A stretch of DNA of 64,000 nt from Rs1 sp038900335. GTDB lineage: Bacteria; Pseudomonadota; Gammaproteobacteria; Pseudomonadales; Balneatricaceae. Positions 53,486-62,915 of the stretch are shown here, in pieces. Both the position numbers and the translations under genes were made by a program. Location of the stretch: contig JBBMRB010000019.1 in assembly GCA_038900335.1 (NCBI GenBank), positions 15,441 to 79,440 of the forward strand. The letters are read 5' to 3'. A model generated the notes under the pieces. It searched no databases. It had not been told where the DNA came from and saw only the letters and a list, made by a program, of their open reading frames with translations. The stretch's first letter is position 1; each line of letters begins with the position of its first letter.

Positions 53486-54469
53486 TTATTTAAATGAGAT
53501 AGATGCCAGTGTTAGGCGATCGCCTTTATAAGGTTGTCGCGCATGCATTACGGTATAATTATTAACCCACAACACATCGCCTGCCTGCCATTTAAAATTG
53601 ACACATAAATCATCCATGTCTTCAATTAACTGAGCGATAACATCAGCATCCATCGGCTGATTATCAACACCGCTAAGTACTGAAGTTTCACCTTTATTGC
53701 GGCTATCATTCCAGCCACTGTAGACCGCAACTACTGAGTTAAAGAAAACTTTCTCGCCTGTTTCTCTATCCAGGCGAATAGCCGGTAGTGTATTGGTGAT
53801 CGTCGCTAGGTTACCATTGTCCAACCACTGCCAGCTCATACCAGCATCAAGCATCGCCTTTTCAGCATCTTCTTTATTATCTACTTGAAAAGTTTCTCGC
53901 CATGAGCGCCCTATCGCTGAACTTTTATCGGTTTCAAGTGGCATTACTCTTTTATATTTAACCCCCTGCTCCTCAAGCTTAGTGGCAAAAGATTGATCTA
54001 TAGCAAAGAATTTTTTACAGATTTCTGCTGAATGTAATATCGAGGTCGCCCCACCTTCTAGTGATGGCGTCTTACAATAAAAGAAGATATAGCCAGGTGG
54101 GTTGGGTACTTGTGCCATTTCATGATGAAATGGGATTTTCTCCGATGCTGGGGACTCATTCGCTGTCACAATACGTGATGCCGTTACCTGGCTTCGCGGC
54201 GCCGCACCGCCAACATAGGGCATATTAATAAAATTGGTGTGATCGAGCATCTCCTCAAAATCAGCAGCATCATCGACAGGAAAATCTCTGAATAATATAG
54301 CACCATGTTTAATGAGTAGTGCTTGCAGCTCATCTTTTTCAGCTGTTACCCATTGATTAAACGCCTGCTTGTTTTGCAACAGCGCCCCTTCATTTGGGGT
54401 AACAACTAATGGAAAATCTAAGCCAGCGACTTTTTTTTGTTCTGGTATGGCTGAAATGGTTATGCTCAT
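53486..54469 (-). CDS. TauD/TfdA-family Fe(II)/2-oxoglutarate dioxygenase
   Basis: A 327-residue enzyme of the TauD/TfdA (clavaminate synthase-like) superfamily. The iron triad is visible: His and Glu in IPFHHEMAQVP, where Glu takes the usual Asp position as in clavaminate synthase-like members, and the distal His in YTVMHARQPYKGDR. That stretch also carries the 2-oxoglutarate-binding Arg. It hydroxylates a small molecule at the cost of 2-oxoglutarate and oxygen. Start is ATG 54469 with GGAGAT upstream. Its neighbour is a BCCT carrier (convergent), which suggests, without proof, a betaine-like or amino-acid-like substrate. Confidence 0.87.
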   Translation of the reverse strand: MSITISAIPEQKKVAGLDFPLVVTPNEGALLQNKQAFNQWVTAEKDELQALLIKHGAILFRDFPVDDAADFEEMLDHTNFINMPYVGGAAPRSQVTASRIVTANESPASEKIPFHHEMAQVPNPPGYIFFYCKTPSLEGGATSILHSAEICKKFFAIDQSFATKLEEQGVKYKRVMPLETDKSSAIGRSWRETFQVDNKEDAEKAMLDAGMSWQWLDNGNLATITNTLPAIRLDRETGEKVFFNSVVAVYSGWNDSRNKGETSVLSGVDNQPMDADVIAQLIEDMDDLCVNFKWQAGDVLWVNNYTVMHARQPYKGDRLTLASISFK

Positions 54470-54690
54470 CAAATATCTCCATGGCGTTACTTTTTTGTGT
54501 TAAACCATCACTAAAACTAAACTGAGTTGCGATGACTTTTCGACCATGTTATCGCTAATAACAACAAGACTAAACGTCGATAACGATGGCAATTTCACTT
54601 TAACAGCGAACTTATCAATAGTAAATCAATTGTGAATGAATTATCAAAAATTGGTACTTAAAAGTAACTTATAAAACAGCAGGGTTTGTT

Positions 54691-55161
54691 TTAACTGTGT
54701 TGTTTTTTATTGAACTTTAAGATGGCATTTGCATGAGATTGAGCCAGTAAAGGCAATAAGCTTTGAAAAGTTTCACTACTTGGGTTTAACACTTGTAGCC
54801 ATGACATCCAGCCATAAATAGGATGAGGCATAATCTCATTAATCACAGTAAAATCGTGGCCTGTATCGACAATACCGCCTTTGCTAGGCCTTTTAGGCTT
54901 TAAGCCAAAGAGGTTTAAGTAAGCACTCTTATCCACGCCAATACTCAGCCTATAAACACCGGGCCTATTCAAGTGAGATGCTTTATCGTTATCGCCGTCT
55001 TGCTGCTTTATAGTACAAAAATAAATACCATTAGCTAGCTTTTTACCAGGGTTATAAAATAGTGATGTTTCCCCCCAGCTAGACTTGACGATAACGCCAT
55101 CAAAACGAGACAGAATTTGTTCGACAATTTGTGCACACTGCATTGAAAGTACACTCACCAA
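54691..55161 (-). CDS. DUF6194-like protein
   Basis: A protein of about 150 residues. The pattern GVYRLSIGVDKSAYLNLFG, then FTVINEIMPHPIYGWMSWLQVLNPS and PLLAQSHANAILKF, resembles DUF6194, a small family of unknown function widespread in actinobacteria and proteobacteria. The start is uncertain: TTG 55161, GTG 55158 and ATG 55143 are all in frame, directly after the stop of the upstream gene. The two genes are probably co-transcribed. No function is proposed. Confidence 0.68.
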   Translation of the reverse strand: MVSVLSMQCAQIVEQILSRFDGVIVKSSWGETSLFYNPGKKLANGIYFCTIKQQDGDNDKASHLNRPGVYRLSIGVDKSAYLNLFGLKPKRPSKGGIVDTGHDFTVINEIMPHPIYGWMSWLQVLNPSSETFQSLLPLLAQSHANAILKFNKKQHS

Positions 55162-55539
55162 TCACTCTCGACAAATAGCGAAGAAACATTGCATATCGAC
55201 ATTTTCACCAAAACCAATGAGCGGTGTATCCAATCTGACAAAAGCATCATCACGCTCTTGTATTTGCGATGCACACACTTCATAACTGAGCACACTATCA
55301 ACAATTTTTACTTTAGCCTCTGCAACTGTCACGTAATTTGTTGCCCCCTCTTCATAGTGTAACAAGCACTCTTTGCTCTGATGATCAAATTCAATGCTTG
55401 TTACCGTCAATGCATTACCGGCATGTTCTATTTCACCGTTATCATCGATTTTAACTTTCAGGATATGTAGCTCAAAATCATCAGTTATAAGCTCTTGTGA
55501 TGAAAATTCTTCTAGTAATTCTTGTGCTGATTTACTCAA
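55162..55539 (-). CDS. Hypothetical protein, 125 aa
   Basis: A small acidic soluble protein with AGGAG before the ATG. It appears to be a single domain with predicted beta strands (FELHILKVKIDDNGEIEHAG, SIEFDHQSKECLLHYEEG) and ends in QCFFAICRE. No family is recognised. It directly abuts the DUF6194-like gene, so the two probably form a two-gene operon. Confidence 0.6.
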   Translation of the reverse strand: MSKSAQELLEEFSSQELITDDFELHILKVKIDDNGEIEHAGNALTVTSIEFDHQSKECLLHYEEGATNYVTVAEAKVKIVDSVLSYEVCASQIQERDDAFVRLDTPLIGFGENVDMQCFFAICRE

Positions 55540-55668
55540 TGGTTATCTCCTATGTTCTTAACAGGTTAATCGGCATTATACGAACACAGCTAGTTAGCAA
55601 TTTATCCCTACTTATTGTTCTCACTCAATATCTCGGGCAACAGCTGTGTTCAATGTCAGATACTTAGT

Positions 55669-56790
55669 TTACTGATAACTAAAGCCATCTTCAGTGATAG
55701 TAACTGAGTTACCTGTCGATGCAGAATGTTGTGCAGCTAGGCCTATGACAACTGCTTTGAGCCCATCCTCTACGCTAACATCCACTTTTTCACCTTGCGT
55801 AATAGCTCGGTAAAAACCTAAATGCTGATAGTAAGTTGAACCATTATGATCCCCAGCTGCCAATAATTCAGGATCTACTGCAACCTGTGTTTCAACAGGG
55901 CCTTTAGGTGATCTTGGGCTGTGTACTAGTTTAGCAATAGGCGCTGCACCTAATGTAGCAACTGGCCAGAAGCGCCCAGGCCCTGGTACAAAACACTCTA
56001 GCTTGCCTTGTGGCCCTATCGCACTGATATGCTCTTGATAACGCGCTCCCTCTGAGAACATATTAAGCTCAAGCATTGCTCTTAAACCACTTTTAAAATC
56101 TAATATAACATAACCATTATCGATAATATCTGGCTGCTTGCCCTGATAAGTTTCATCTAAATGATTAGCATCTTGCCCCGTACTCGCGTACACACGGCTG
56201 ACTTCGCTGCGACTAATTAGGCGCATTAAATCAAAAAAGTGGCAACATTTCTCAACGAGAGTGCCGCCAGTGTTTTCATTAAACCTATTCCAATCACCTA
56301 CTTTTTCAAGGAAGGGAAAGCGATGTTCACAAACGCTGAGCATTTTTACATCACCTAAATCACCATCACCTAATCTGTTGGTAAAATCACTGATAGCGGG
56401 CATATAACGGTATTCCATCGCCACCCAAATAGGCGCCACATGCTTTTCAGCTAACGCTTTAATGTTGGCAACTTGCGAGAGCGAGGTAACGATAGGTTTT
56501 TCTACTAATACCGCAAGGCTGCTATTTTCAAGAATATAGCTAAGCTGCTCACTGTGCTGGTAATTAGGTGTCACTATCACAATGGCATCTAAATGCGGAT
56601 GCGCTAGCAATGCCGCTAAATCATTATAAAAAACGGCTTGTGTTGCTAATTTTTTTGCTTGCCCTCTCATATATTCATCAGGTTCTAATATTGCGCAAAC
56701 TTGAGCACCCTCAATTAAATTCAGGTTTTTAATGTGTTCAAGCCCCATCATGCCGCAGCCTAGCATGGCATATCTTACTTTCTTGCTCAT
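55669..56790 (-). CDS. Gfo/Idh/MocA-family NAD(P)-dependent dehydrogenase
   Basis: A 373-residue oxidoreductase. The Rossmann motif GCGMMGLEH is at residues 11-19, the conserved EKP catalytic lysine is in LVEKPIVTSL, and MEYRYMPAIS and GGTLVEKCCHFFDLMR carry the second catalytic region (His at the HFFDL). Members oxidise sugars, inositols or sugar acids. The next upstream gene, a GntR regulator, lies 85 bp away on the same strand, and an aldo/keto reductase and TRAP transporter are divergent, so this is likely a catabolic enzyme for the transported compound. The exact substrate is unknown. Confidence 0.87.
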   Translation of the reverse strand: MSKKVRYAMLGCGMMGLEHIKNLNLIEGAQVCAILEPDEYMRGQAKKLATQAVFYNDLAALLAHPHLDAIVIVTPNYQHSEQLSYILENSSLAVLVEKPIVTSLSQVANIKALAEKHVAPIWVAMEYRYMPAISDFTNRLGDGDLGDVKMLSVCEHRFPFLEKVGDWNRFNENTGGTLVEKCCHFFDLMRLISRSEVSRVYASTGQDANHLDETYQGKQPDIIDNGYVILDFKSGLRAMLELNMFSEGARYQEHISAIGPQGKLECFVPGPGRFWPVATLGAAPIAKLVHSPRSPKGPVETQVAVDPELLAAGDHNGSTYYQHLGFYRAITQGEKVDVSVEDGLKAVVIGLAAQHSASTGNSVTITEDGFSYQ

Positions 56791-56875
56791 TGTGATTACC
56801 TTTAATACACGTATTACTACTATTTTTAATATTTAACTAAAGTGACACATTCAGTTGATTATCACTTTTTTACTG

Positions 56876-57616
56876 TTATGACCATCTAGCGATATAACGA
56901 CATTTTTCACCCATAAACCAAGTCCGGGAAAACTCTTCTAATACTTCTTTATTAGACCAACCTTTACGCTCAACCACACTATAGCTACGATGCATATCCT
57001 CTTGTTGGCTAGTAGCTGTGGTATCTGTTAATGCTTGCTGCACCCAAGTAGGTGCCTGCTCACAAAAAATACTGTCTTCAACTCTGGCAATCCAAAAGTC
57101 AAAATTCTCACGATAGTGAACATATAGTGATTCATGAATATCATCTATTAATAGCTGTTCACAATGCCGGCTCTCGATCCATATCTCCTCAACCGCCACT
57201 TTATTACCATTTAAATAGCGCTCTCTTTTAATACGCCACAATAGCTGCTGTGTATCTGTTAGCGCTAATTGCTTAGCAACGTAACTGTCGCTCACTAAAT
57301 CAATTGCTAATATGACAGCGGACGGAATACCACCACCTTGGGGCAACTCTAAATGAAAAAATTGATACACAGCCTTACCTGTCGGCGCTCTTTTAACGTA
57401 GGTGCCAGAGCCTTGTCTGCGCTCTAAAAACCCCTGAGCTTCCAGCTGCGCCAGTGATTTACGCAGCGTCCCTATCGCCACACCTAAACTGTTCGCCAAT
57501 TCCGACTCAATAGGTAGCCTATCACCGGGCAGCCAGTGACCGGCGCTGATTTCACGGTGCAATAGTTCACAAATTTGTTTATACAGTGGTAATTTTTGCT
57601 GCTTTTTTTTGATCAA
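56876..57616 (-). CDS. GntR-family regulator, HutC/UTRA subfamily
   Basis: A 246-residue repressor. The winged helix is LYKQICELLHREISAGHWLPGDRLPIESELANSLG...GTLRKSLAQLEAQGFLERRQGSGTYV (about 11-75), followed by a UTRA ligand domain (about 95-235; LWRIKRERYLNGNKVAVEEIWI). UTRA domains bind sugars, sugar phosphates or urocanate-like molecules. It lies between the Gfo/Idh/MocA gene and the divergent aldo/keto reductase gene, so it presumably controls the locus. A terminator-like hairpin stands in its leader (57671-57705). Confidence 0.88.
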   Translation of the reverse strand: MIKKKQQKLPLYKQICELLHREISAGHWLPGDRLPIESELANSLGVAIGTLRKSLAQLEAQGFLERRQGSGTYVKRAPTGKAVYQFFHLELPQGGGIPSAVILAIDLVSDSYVAKQLALTDTQQLLWRIKRERYLNGNKVAVEEIWIESRHCEQLLIDDIHESLYVHYRENFDFWIARVEDSIFCEQAPTWVQQALTDTTATSQQEDMHRSYSVVERKGWSNKEVLEEFSRTWFMGEKCRYIARWS

Positions 57617-57670
57617 AGCTCATGCTCCAGCTGTTATTTATTATTTTTTTAACAAAATTAAGCTCTGCAA

Positions 57671-57705
57671 AAAATTAGGCGGTGCTTTAGCACACTTACA
57701 CCGCC
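57671..57705 (-). terminator. Terminator/attenuator hairpin in the gntR leader
   Basis: On the minus strand GGCGGTG (57705-57699) pairs with CACCGCC (57684-57678) and is followed by TAATTTTTT. It faces the gntR start 55 bp downstream. An inner GTGC/GCAC pairing could compete. It could attenuate gntR or end a transcript from further upstream. Confidence 0.55.
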
Positions 57706-57898
57706 AAATAAAATATTAAGGGGTATTAACTTTGCATCTTTTTTAGTATGACTTTACCGATTATTTCTTAGTTAACACAGCTAAATTAGTTTTCTGATGC
57801 AATTCATTCATAATTGATTTACAGTGCAAGAATACACTGATAAGGTAATTTAACAAGTACCGAGAATGAAAAACAAAGAACAATTCAAAGGACATAAA

Positions 57899-58801
57899 AT
57901 GTTCAAACAAACTCCTATTAGCAAAGATCTTAATTTAAGCGAAGTTGTCTATGGCGCATGGCGTCTAGCAGATGATTGTGACACAAGCACTGCAAATGTA
58001 CGCAGCAAAATTGATGCCTGTTTAGAGCAAAACATTACCACTTTTGATCACGCCGACATCTACGGTGATTATCAGTGTGAAGTACTTTTCGGTAAAGCGT
58101 TAGCTGAACAACCTTCACTTCGTGATCAAATGCAGTTAATCAGCAAATGCGGTATTGCTATCCCATCTCAACAATACCCGCAACGTGGTGTTAAACATTA
58201 CGATACTAGTGCTGCTTACATTAATATGAGCGTTGACAATAGCCTGCGTAATTTACGTAGCGAGCAACTTGATTTGTTAATGATACATCGCCCAGATCCT
58301 TTCATGGATGTAGTACAAACAGCGAAAGCACTTGATGCGCTTGTCGATTCAGGCAAGGTAAAAGCAGTCGGCGTGTCTAATTTTGATGCAGCTGATTGGC
58401 GTGTATTACAAAAACACATGTCACATAAATTAATTGTTAATCAAATTGAATTGAGCCTACTTGAAAGCAATAGCTTGCGTGATGGAACACTTGCTGATAT
58501 TCAAATAGATGATATGAAAGCGATGGCTTGGTCACCTCTTGCAGGCGGCGCTCTATTTGGCGATAGCGCAGCGGCTATTAGATTACAACCTTTATTGACC
58601 GAGCTGTGTAACCGCTTTAATTGCGGTGTAGATCATCTGGCGATTGCCTGGCTACTTGCCCATCCTAGCGGTATCATCCCGGTCGTTGGCACTAATAATT
58701 TAGATCGAATAAAAGCTTTATCAGCGATTCTAAATGTTGAATTGGATCGCGAGACTTGGTTTGATCTGTACAGCACAGCTAATGGCTGCGAAGTACCTTA
58801 A
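57899..58801 (+). CDS. Aldo/keto reductase (YdhF type)
   Basis: A 300-residue NADPH-dependent aldo/keto reductase. The catalytic tetrad is Asp and Tyr in TFDHADIYGDYQ, Lys in LISKCG and His in LMIHRPD. The NADPH loop is GIIPVVGTNNLDRI near the end. It is closest to the YdhF/YtbE group. The start is ATG 57899, with AAAGGA 7 nt upstream, rather than the in-frame ATG 57866. It is the first gene of the divergent half of the locus and is separated from the TRAP genes by a hairpin. It probably reduces or oxidises the transported compound. Confidence 0.9.
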   Translation: MFKQTPISKDLNLSEVVYGAWRLADDCDTSTANVRSKIDACLEQNITTFDHADIYGDYQCEVLFGKALAEQPSLRDQMQLISKCGIAIPSQQYPQRGVKHYDTSAAYINMSVDNSLRNLRSEQLDLLMIHRPDPFMDVVQTAKALDALVDSGKVKAVGVSNFDAADWRVLQKHMSHKLIVNQIELSLLESNSLRDGTLADIQIDDMKAMAWSPLAGGALFGDSAAAIRLQPLLTELCNRFNCGVDHLAIAWLLAHPSGIIPVVGTNNLDRIKALSAILNVELDRETWFDLYSTANGCEVP

Positions 58802-58823
58802 AGACCTATTAGCAACAACAGAT

Positions 58824-58850
58824 ACTCCTTTAATATGACATTAAGGGAGT
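58824..58850 (+). terminator. Hairpin after the aldo/keto reductase gene
   Basis: ACTCCTTTAAT (58824-58834) pairs with ATTAAGGGAGT (58840-58850) with one wobble, followed by TATTACTT. Confidence 0.5.
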
Positions 58851-59074
58851 TATTACTTAATAGCTAATTTTTAGCAACTATTATTAAAACAAAGACAATA
58901 TAGCACGATATTTACTGCTTACTATCAATAGCATAGCTCCTACTTAATGCGCTTAGCATGATAAACAAGAGCGCCACTAACTCGCAATTGATAGCTGACT
59001 AAGCATTGAAAATGACTAATAAAAAATAATAATAAAAACCACAAAATGACTGGTTGCTATCATTGGAGATACCT

Positions 59075-59605
59075 ATGTTTTTCCTGACCTTCGCTATAAA
59101 TATATTTTCTAAGATCAATTTTGTCTTCGCTAAAATTGGTCGATCTATCGCCTGGATACTTGTCAGCGCCATGATACTGACAATTTTATTACAAGTTTTT
59201 TGTCGCTATGTATTAAATGACGCCCTCCCTTGGCCTGAAGAAGTTGCCCGCGCATTCATGATTTGGATGATGGCCTTAGTTGCTGCTGATGCTTATCGAC
59301 AGGGCTCATTTGTGGCTATTGATCTGTTGCAAGACATGCTGCCAAGCAAATTATCTACTGCTCTAAAATTCATCTTATTAAGTATTGCCTGCATTGTTCT
59401 CTATCAGCTTTTTGTGCTTGGTATTGAGTTTTTTCAACGCGGCTTTAGAACCCGAGCCGCGTCATTTCATCTATCTAGAGCATGGATATACCTAGCGATG
59501 CCGGTCTGTTTTGGCACGATGTTTTTAGTTAATATTGAAATGTTACTCAGCGAAATAAAATCGATGTGTAGTAATAAAAAAACGCAGGAGCCAACATCAT
59601 GTTAA
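59075..59605 (+). CDS. dctQ: TRAP transporter small permease, DctQ
   Basis: A 176-residue protein with four membrane helices. The motif VFCRYVLNDALPWPEEVARAFMIWM, typical of DctQ, is at about residues 44-68, and FHLSRAWIYLAMPVCFG is near the end. It forms, with DctM, the membrane part of a TRAP transporter that takes up organic acids with sodium. The start is ATG 59075 with GGAG upstream (an in-frame TTG at 59054 is also possible). It overlaps dctM by 7 bp. Confidence 0.9.
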   Translation: MFFLTFAINIFSKINFVFAKIGRSIAWILVSAMILTILLQVFCRYVLNDALPWPEEVARAFMIWMMALVAADAYRQGSFVAIDLLQDMLPSKLSTALKFILLSIACIVLYQLFVLGIEFFQRGFRTRAASFHLSRAWIYLAMPVCFGTMFLVNIEMLLSEIKSMCSNKKTQEPTSC

Positions 59606-60885
59606 TTTTATTTCTACCGCTATTTCTAATTTTTTTACTACTTGGCATGCCGGTATTCTTTGCCATGCTATCAGCCCCAGGCTTTATGCTAGTTGCCCAG
59701 GGCATGGATCGCGATCTACCTTTGCTGTTTCGCAACATATACAACGGTATTGATTCCTTTCCATTAATGGCCATTCCTTTTTTCATGCTCGCAGGCGAGT
59801 TGATGAATCGCGGTGGGATCACCTTGTCATTAGTTAACTTTTCGCAATCATTTATTGGCCATGTTCGCGGCGGCCTCGCACACGTTAACGTGATGTCTAG
59901 TATGCTATTTGCCGGTATGTCAGGCTCAGCTGTAGCCGATACCTCAGCGATAGGCTCAATGATGATTCCCGCGATGGAAAAAAACGGCTATAGCCGCAAG
60001 TTTGCAGCCGCTATTACTGCCGCCTCCTCTGTTATTGGCCCAATTATTCCACCGTCAGGTATTATGATTATTTATGCCTATACGATGGAAGTATCTGTCG
60101 CTGCACTATTTGCAGCAGGCGTTGTACCTGGGCTACTTGTAGGGCTAGGTCTAATGGGCATGATTGCCTTAATGGCCAAGCGCTATGATTTCCCGATTGC
60201 CGCCCCCAAACAAACATGGAAACAACGTGCAGTTGCCGGCAAATCCGCAGCGCTACCACTGCTGACACCAGTCATTATTCTTGGCGGTATTCTCGGTGGC
60301 ATTTTCACCCCAACAGAAGCGTCAGCTGTCGCGGTAGCTTACGCCTTATTCATTAGTATTTTTGTGTTAAAAACCATAAAATTTAAAGAGCTTCCTGAAA
60401 TCTTTAACAAGAGCGCGAAAGCCTCAGCTGTCGTTTTATTATTAGTCGGCTCTGCTATTGCCTTTAAAACGGTTGTCAGCTTATCACAAACTGTAGAGCA
60501 GCTCGCGACCTGGGTACTAACGATTAGCGACAACCCATTGATTTTATTATTTTTAATAAACATTGTGTTGTTTATTATCGGCATGTTTCTTGATGCTGGC
60601 CCCGCTATTATTATACTGGGACCTATTCTAGCCCCTGTGTTTATTAACCTAGGCATAGACCCTATTCACTTTGCTATTATTATGTCGGTAAACTTAACTG
60701 TTGGCCTGGCGACACCGCCAATGGGACTGGTGCTCTTTGTCGCCTCCAGTGTCTCTGGAGTTAAAGTTGAAACCATTTCTAAGGCGATACTACCTTTCCT
60801 AATGGTCGAGATATTAGTGATATTTTTAATCACCTTTATCCCGTCAATATCGATGGCAGTCCCACAGTGGCTGGGGCTCGCTTAA
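59599..60885 (+). CDS. dctM: TRAP transporter large permease, DctM
   Basis: A 428-residue protein with about 12 membrane helices. It contains GMSGSAVADTSAIGSMMIPAM and IGPIIPPSGIMIIYAY, the conserved DctM segments, and the later GGIFTPTEASAVAVAYAL. The end VGLATPPMGLVLFVASSVSGV is also diagnostic. It carries the transport path driven by sodium gradient. Overlap with dctQ by 7 bp shows coupled translation. The substrate-binding protein follows 74 bp later. Confidence 0.95.
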   Translation: MLILFLPLFLIFLLLGMPVFFAMLSAPGFMLVAQGMDRDLPLLFRNIYNGIDSFPLMAIPFFMLAGELMNRGGITLSLVNFSQSFIGHVRGGLAHVNVMSSMLFAGMSGSAVADTSAIGSMMIPAMEKNGYSRKFAAAITAASSVIGPIIPPSGIMIIYAYTMEVSVAALFAAGVVPGLLVGLGLMGMIALMAKRYDFPIAAPKQTWKQRAVAGKSAALPLLTPVIILGGILGGIFTPTEASAVAVAYALFISIFVLKTIKFKELPEIFNKSAKASAVVLLLVGSAIAFKTVVSLSQTVEQLATWVLTISDNPLILLFLINIVLFIIGMFLDAGPAIIILGPILAPVFINLGIDPIHFAIIMSVNLTVGLATPPMGLVLFVASSVSGVKVETISKAILPFLMVEILVIFLITFIPSISMAVPQWLGLA

Positions 60886-60959
60886 CAACCCATGCAGTAC
60901 ATTAATAATGATCTAATCTAGCCGATCTTTTGATCTACCAATAAATAGAGGATACATAG

Positions 60960-62030
60960 ATGATAAAAACAAAAACAATTAAGAAAGCGCTACTTGCAGG
61001 TGCTATCGCGGCTTCTATGGCGCTGAGCATGAGCACTGTCGCTGCTGACTTTAACTTGAGAGCGACAGCTAACTCAAATGAAAACGATGAAGACTATGAC
61101 GGTTTAGTGGTTTTTAAAGACTACGTGGAATCTCACTCAAACGGAAGAATCAAAGTCGACCTTTATATTGGCACTCAACTTTGTGCGAACGGTACTGAGT
61201 GCTTGCAAGCACTGGAAGATGGCTCCGTTGATGTCTACATATCAACATCTGGTGGCGCTGCCAATATGTACCCATATGTGCAAGTATTAGACCTACCTTA
61301 TCTACTGACTGATGACAGAGTAGCAGAGGCTGTACTAGCAGGTGATTTTACCCGCGAAGTACGTAAAGAGATTTTAAAAGATTCAGATAACAAAGTACGC
61401 TTAATGACGATTGGCAATACCGGTGGCTGGAGAAACTTTGCCAACACTAAGCGCACCGTTAAATCCCCTGCTGACTTAGAGGGCCTGAAAATTAGAACGG
61501 TGGTTGCCGATTTGCCACAAAAGCTTGTGACAGCAATGGGAGCAAGCCCTACACCTATCCCCTGGCCTGAGCTTTTCACCTCTTTCCAAACAGGTATTGT
61601 TGAAGGGTCTAAAAATGGTATTACCGACATTATGGGTATGAAATTCCCAGAAGCCGGCCTCAAACATGTCACACTTGATGGCCACGCTTACATGTCAGCC
61701 CTTTGGTACATGAACAATGATAGCTTCATGGATATGCCTGAAGATATGCGCAAAGTAGTGGCCGATGGCTTCTCTGCCTTACAACAAGCGACATTCGCAT
61801 CACCGAAGCGTAAATCAATTCAAGCATACAGAGATTTTAAAGCCGCTGGCGGTGAAATTTATGTACCTACACCTGCACAGAAGATGGAGTTCCAAAAAGC
61901 AGCTGAGCCTGTTTACACTTGGTTCAAAGCTAACATCCAAGATGGTGAAAAATGGTTTAATTTACTAAAAGCCGAAACAACTAAAGTACAACAAGCTTTA
62001 GATGTTGCCTATACATCTGACTTGAACTAA
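60960..62030 (+). CDS. dctP: TRAP transporter substrate-binding protein, DctP
   Basis: A 356-residue periplasmic binding protein with a signal peptide ending near VAA (residue 29). The fold is of the DctP/TAXI class: FKDYVESHSNGRIKVDLYIG, LEGLKIRTVVADL with the conserved arginine that binds a carboxylate, and WPELFTSFQTGIVEGSKNGITD. It captures the organic anion for DctQM. The length is near the family norm. The order Q-M-P is less common than P-Q-M. The ligand cannot be told, but the arginine implies a carboxylate. Confidence 0.93.
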   Translation: MIKTKTIKKALLAGAIAASMALSMSTVAADFNLRATANSNENDEDYDGLVVFKDYVESHSNGRIKVDLYIGTQLCANGTECLQALEDGSVDVYISTSGGAANMYPYVQVLDLPYLLTDDRVAEAVLAGDFTREVRKEILKDSDNKVRLMTIGNTGGWRNFANTKRTVKSPADLEGLKIRTVVADLPQKLVTAMGASPTPIPWPELFTSFQTGIVEGSKNGITDIMGMKFPEAGLKHVTLDGHAYMSALWYMNNDSFMDMPEDMRKVVADGFSALQQATFASPKRKSIQAYRDFKAAGGEIYVPTPAQKMEFQKAAEPVYTWFKANIQDGEKWFNLLKAETTKVQQALDVAYTSDLN

Positions 62031-62043
62031 GCACACTAAAACC

Positions 62044-62086
62044 CGCTAAGCTTGATTACGCTGCAAATGGTACTCTAAGCTTAGCG
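62044..62086. terminator. Hairpin between convergent dctP and SDR genes
   Basis: CGCTAAGCTT (62044-62053) pairs with AAGCTTAGCG (62077-62086) over a 23-base loop between convergent genes. No T-run. It is probably a shared 3' structure. Confidence 0.5.
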
Positions 62087-62114
62087 CGGCTATGCCTATC
62101 ACTGTCGCAATATA

Positions 62115-62855
62115 CTAGCGCCCTCCTGTGACATCTAATAATGCACCTGTCACATAAGACGCCTCATCTGCAATCAGCCAGAGAATTGCATTTGCTATCT
62201 CCAATGGCTCACCTGGGCGCTGCATCGCCACCTGAGCTTGTAATCGCTGAGGACGATCCTCATCACCTGCATCACGGTGCATTTGCGTGTTTATCAAGCC
62301 CGGGCGCACGGCATTGACACGTATCCCTAACGCTGCAACTTCTTTGGACAACCCTAAGGTAAAGGTATCAATCGCCCCTTTCGATGCTGCATAGTCAATG
62401 AATTCGTTTGCAGAGCCTAATCTAGAGGCAGCTGAGGAGACATTGACAATTGCCCCTGCCCGCCTGCAAGACATGCGTTTGACGGCTTCTCGTGCACAGA
62501 TAAATGAGCCGACAACATTGATATTAAAAACATCCCTAATACGCTGTGCATCAATATCGACAAATGAGCTAATGGGCGCAATCACGCCAGCATTATTAAC
62601 AAGCGCATCCAACTCACCAAATTCAGTATCTATTTTAGTAAACAGATCAACAATTTGTGACTCTTCACCAATATCAACCTGTAGAGCAAGGCCGCGCTGA
62701 CCAATCTCTTTAATTTGCGAGACAACATTATCAGCTTCAGCTTTGGCGTTTTGGTAGGTTATCACCACATCCCAACCTTTTTGCGCCGCCAAAATAGAGA
62801 CAGCGGCACCGATACCGCGACTACCCCCGGTAATTAATACTGATTTTGCTTTCAT
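62115..62855 (-). CDS. Short-chain dehydrogenase/reductase
   Basis: A 246-residue SDR of the classical type. TGGSRGIG (9-16) binds the cofactor, NNAG follows about residue 87, and the catalytic Ser and YxxxK are in NVSSAASRLGS and DYAASKGA. The ending VTGALLDVTGGR is standard. The sequence is close to FabG-like and glucose-1-dehydrogenase-like SDRs; the substrate is unknown. It is transcribed on the minus strand after the DJ-1/PfpI gene across a 60 bp gap, so these two may form an operon convergent with the TRAP genes. Confidence 0.9.
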   Translation of the reverse strand: MKAKSVLITGGSRGIGAAVSILAAQKGWDVVITYQNAKAEADNVVSQIKEIGQRGLALQVDIGEESQIVDLFTKIDTEFGELDALVNNAGVIAPISSFVDIDAQRIRDVFNINVVGSFICAREAVKRMSCRRAGAIVNVSSAASRLGSANEFIDYAASKGAIDTFTLGLSKEVAALGIRVNAVRPGLINTQMHRDAGDEDRPQRLQAQVAMQRPGEPLEIANAILWLIADEASYVTGALLDVTGGR

Positions 62856-62915
62856 TTAAAATACTCTTTAGCAATACACACATTAATACGAGCTAGCTAA
62901 TGCTCAGTATGATCA

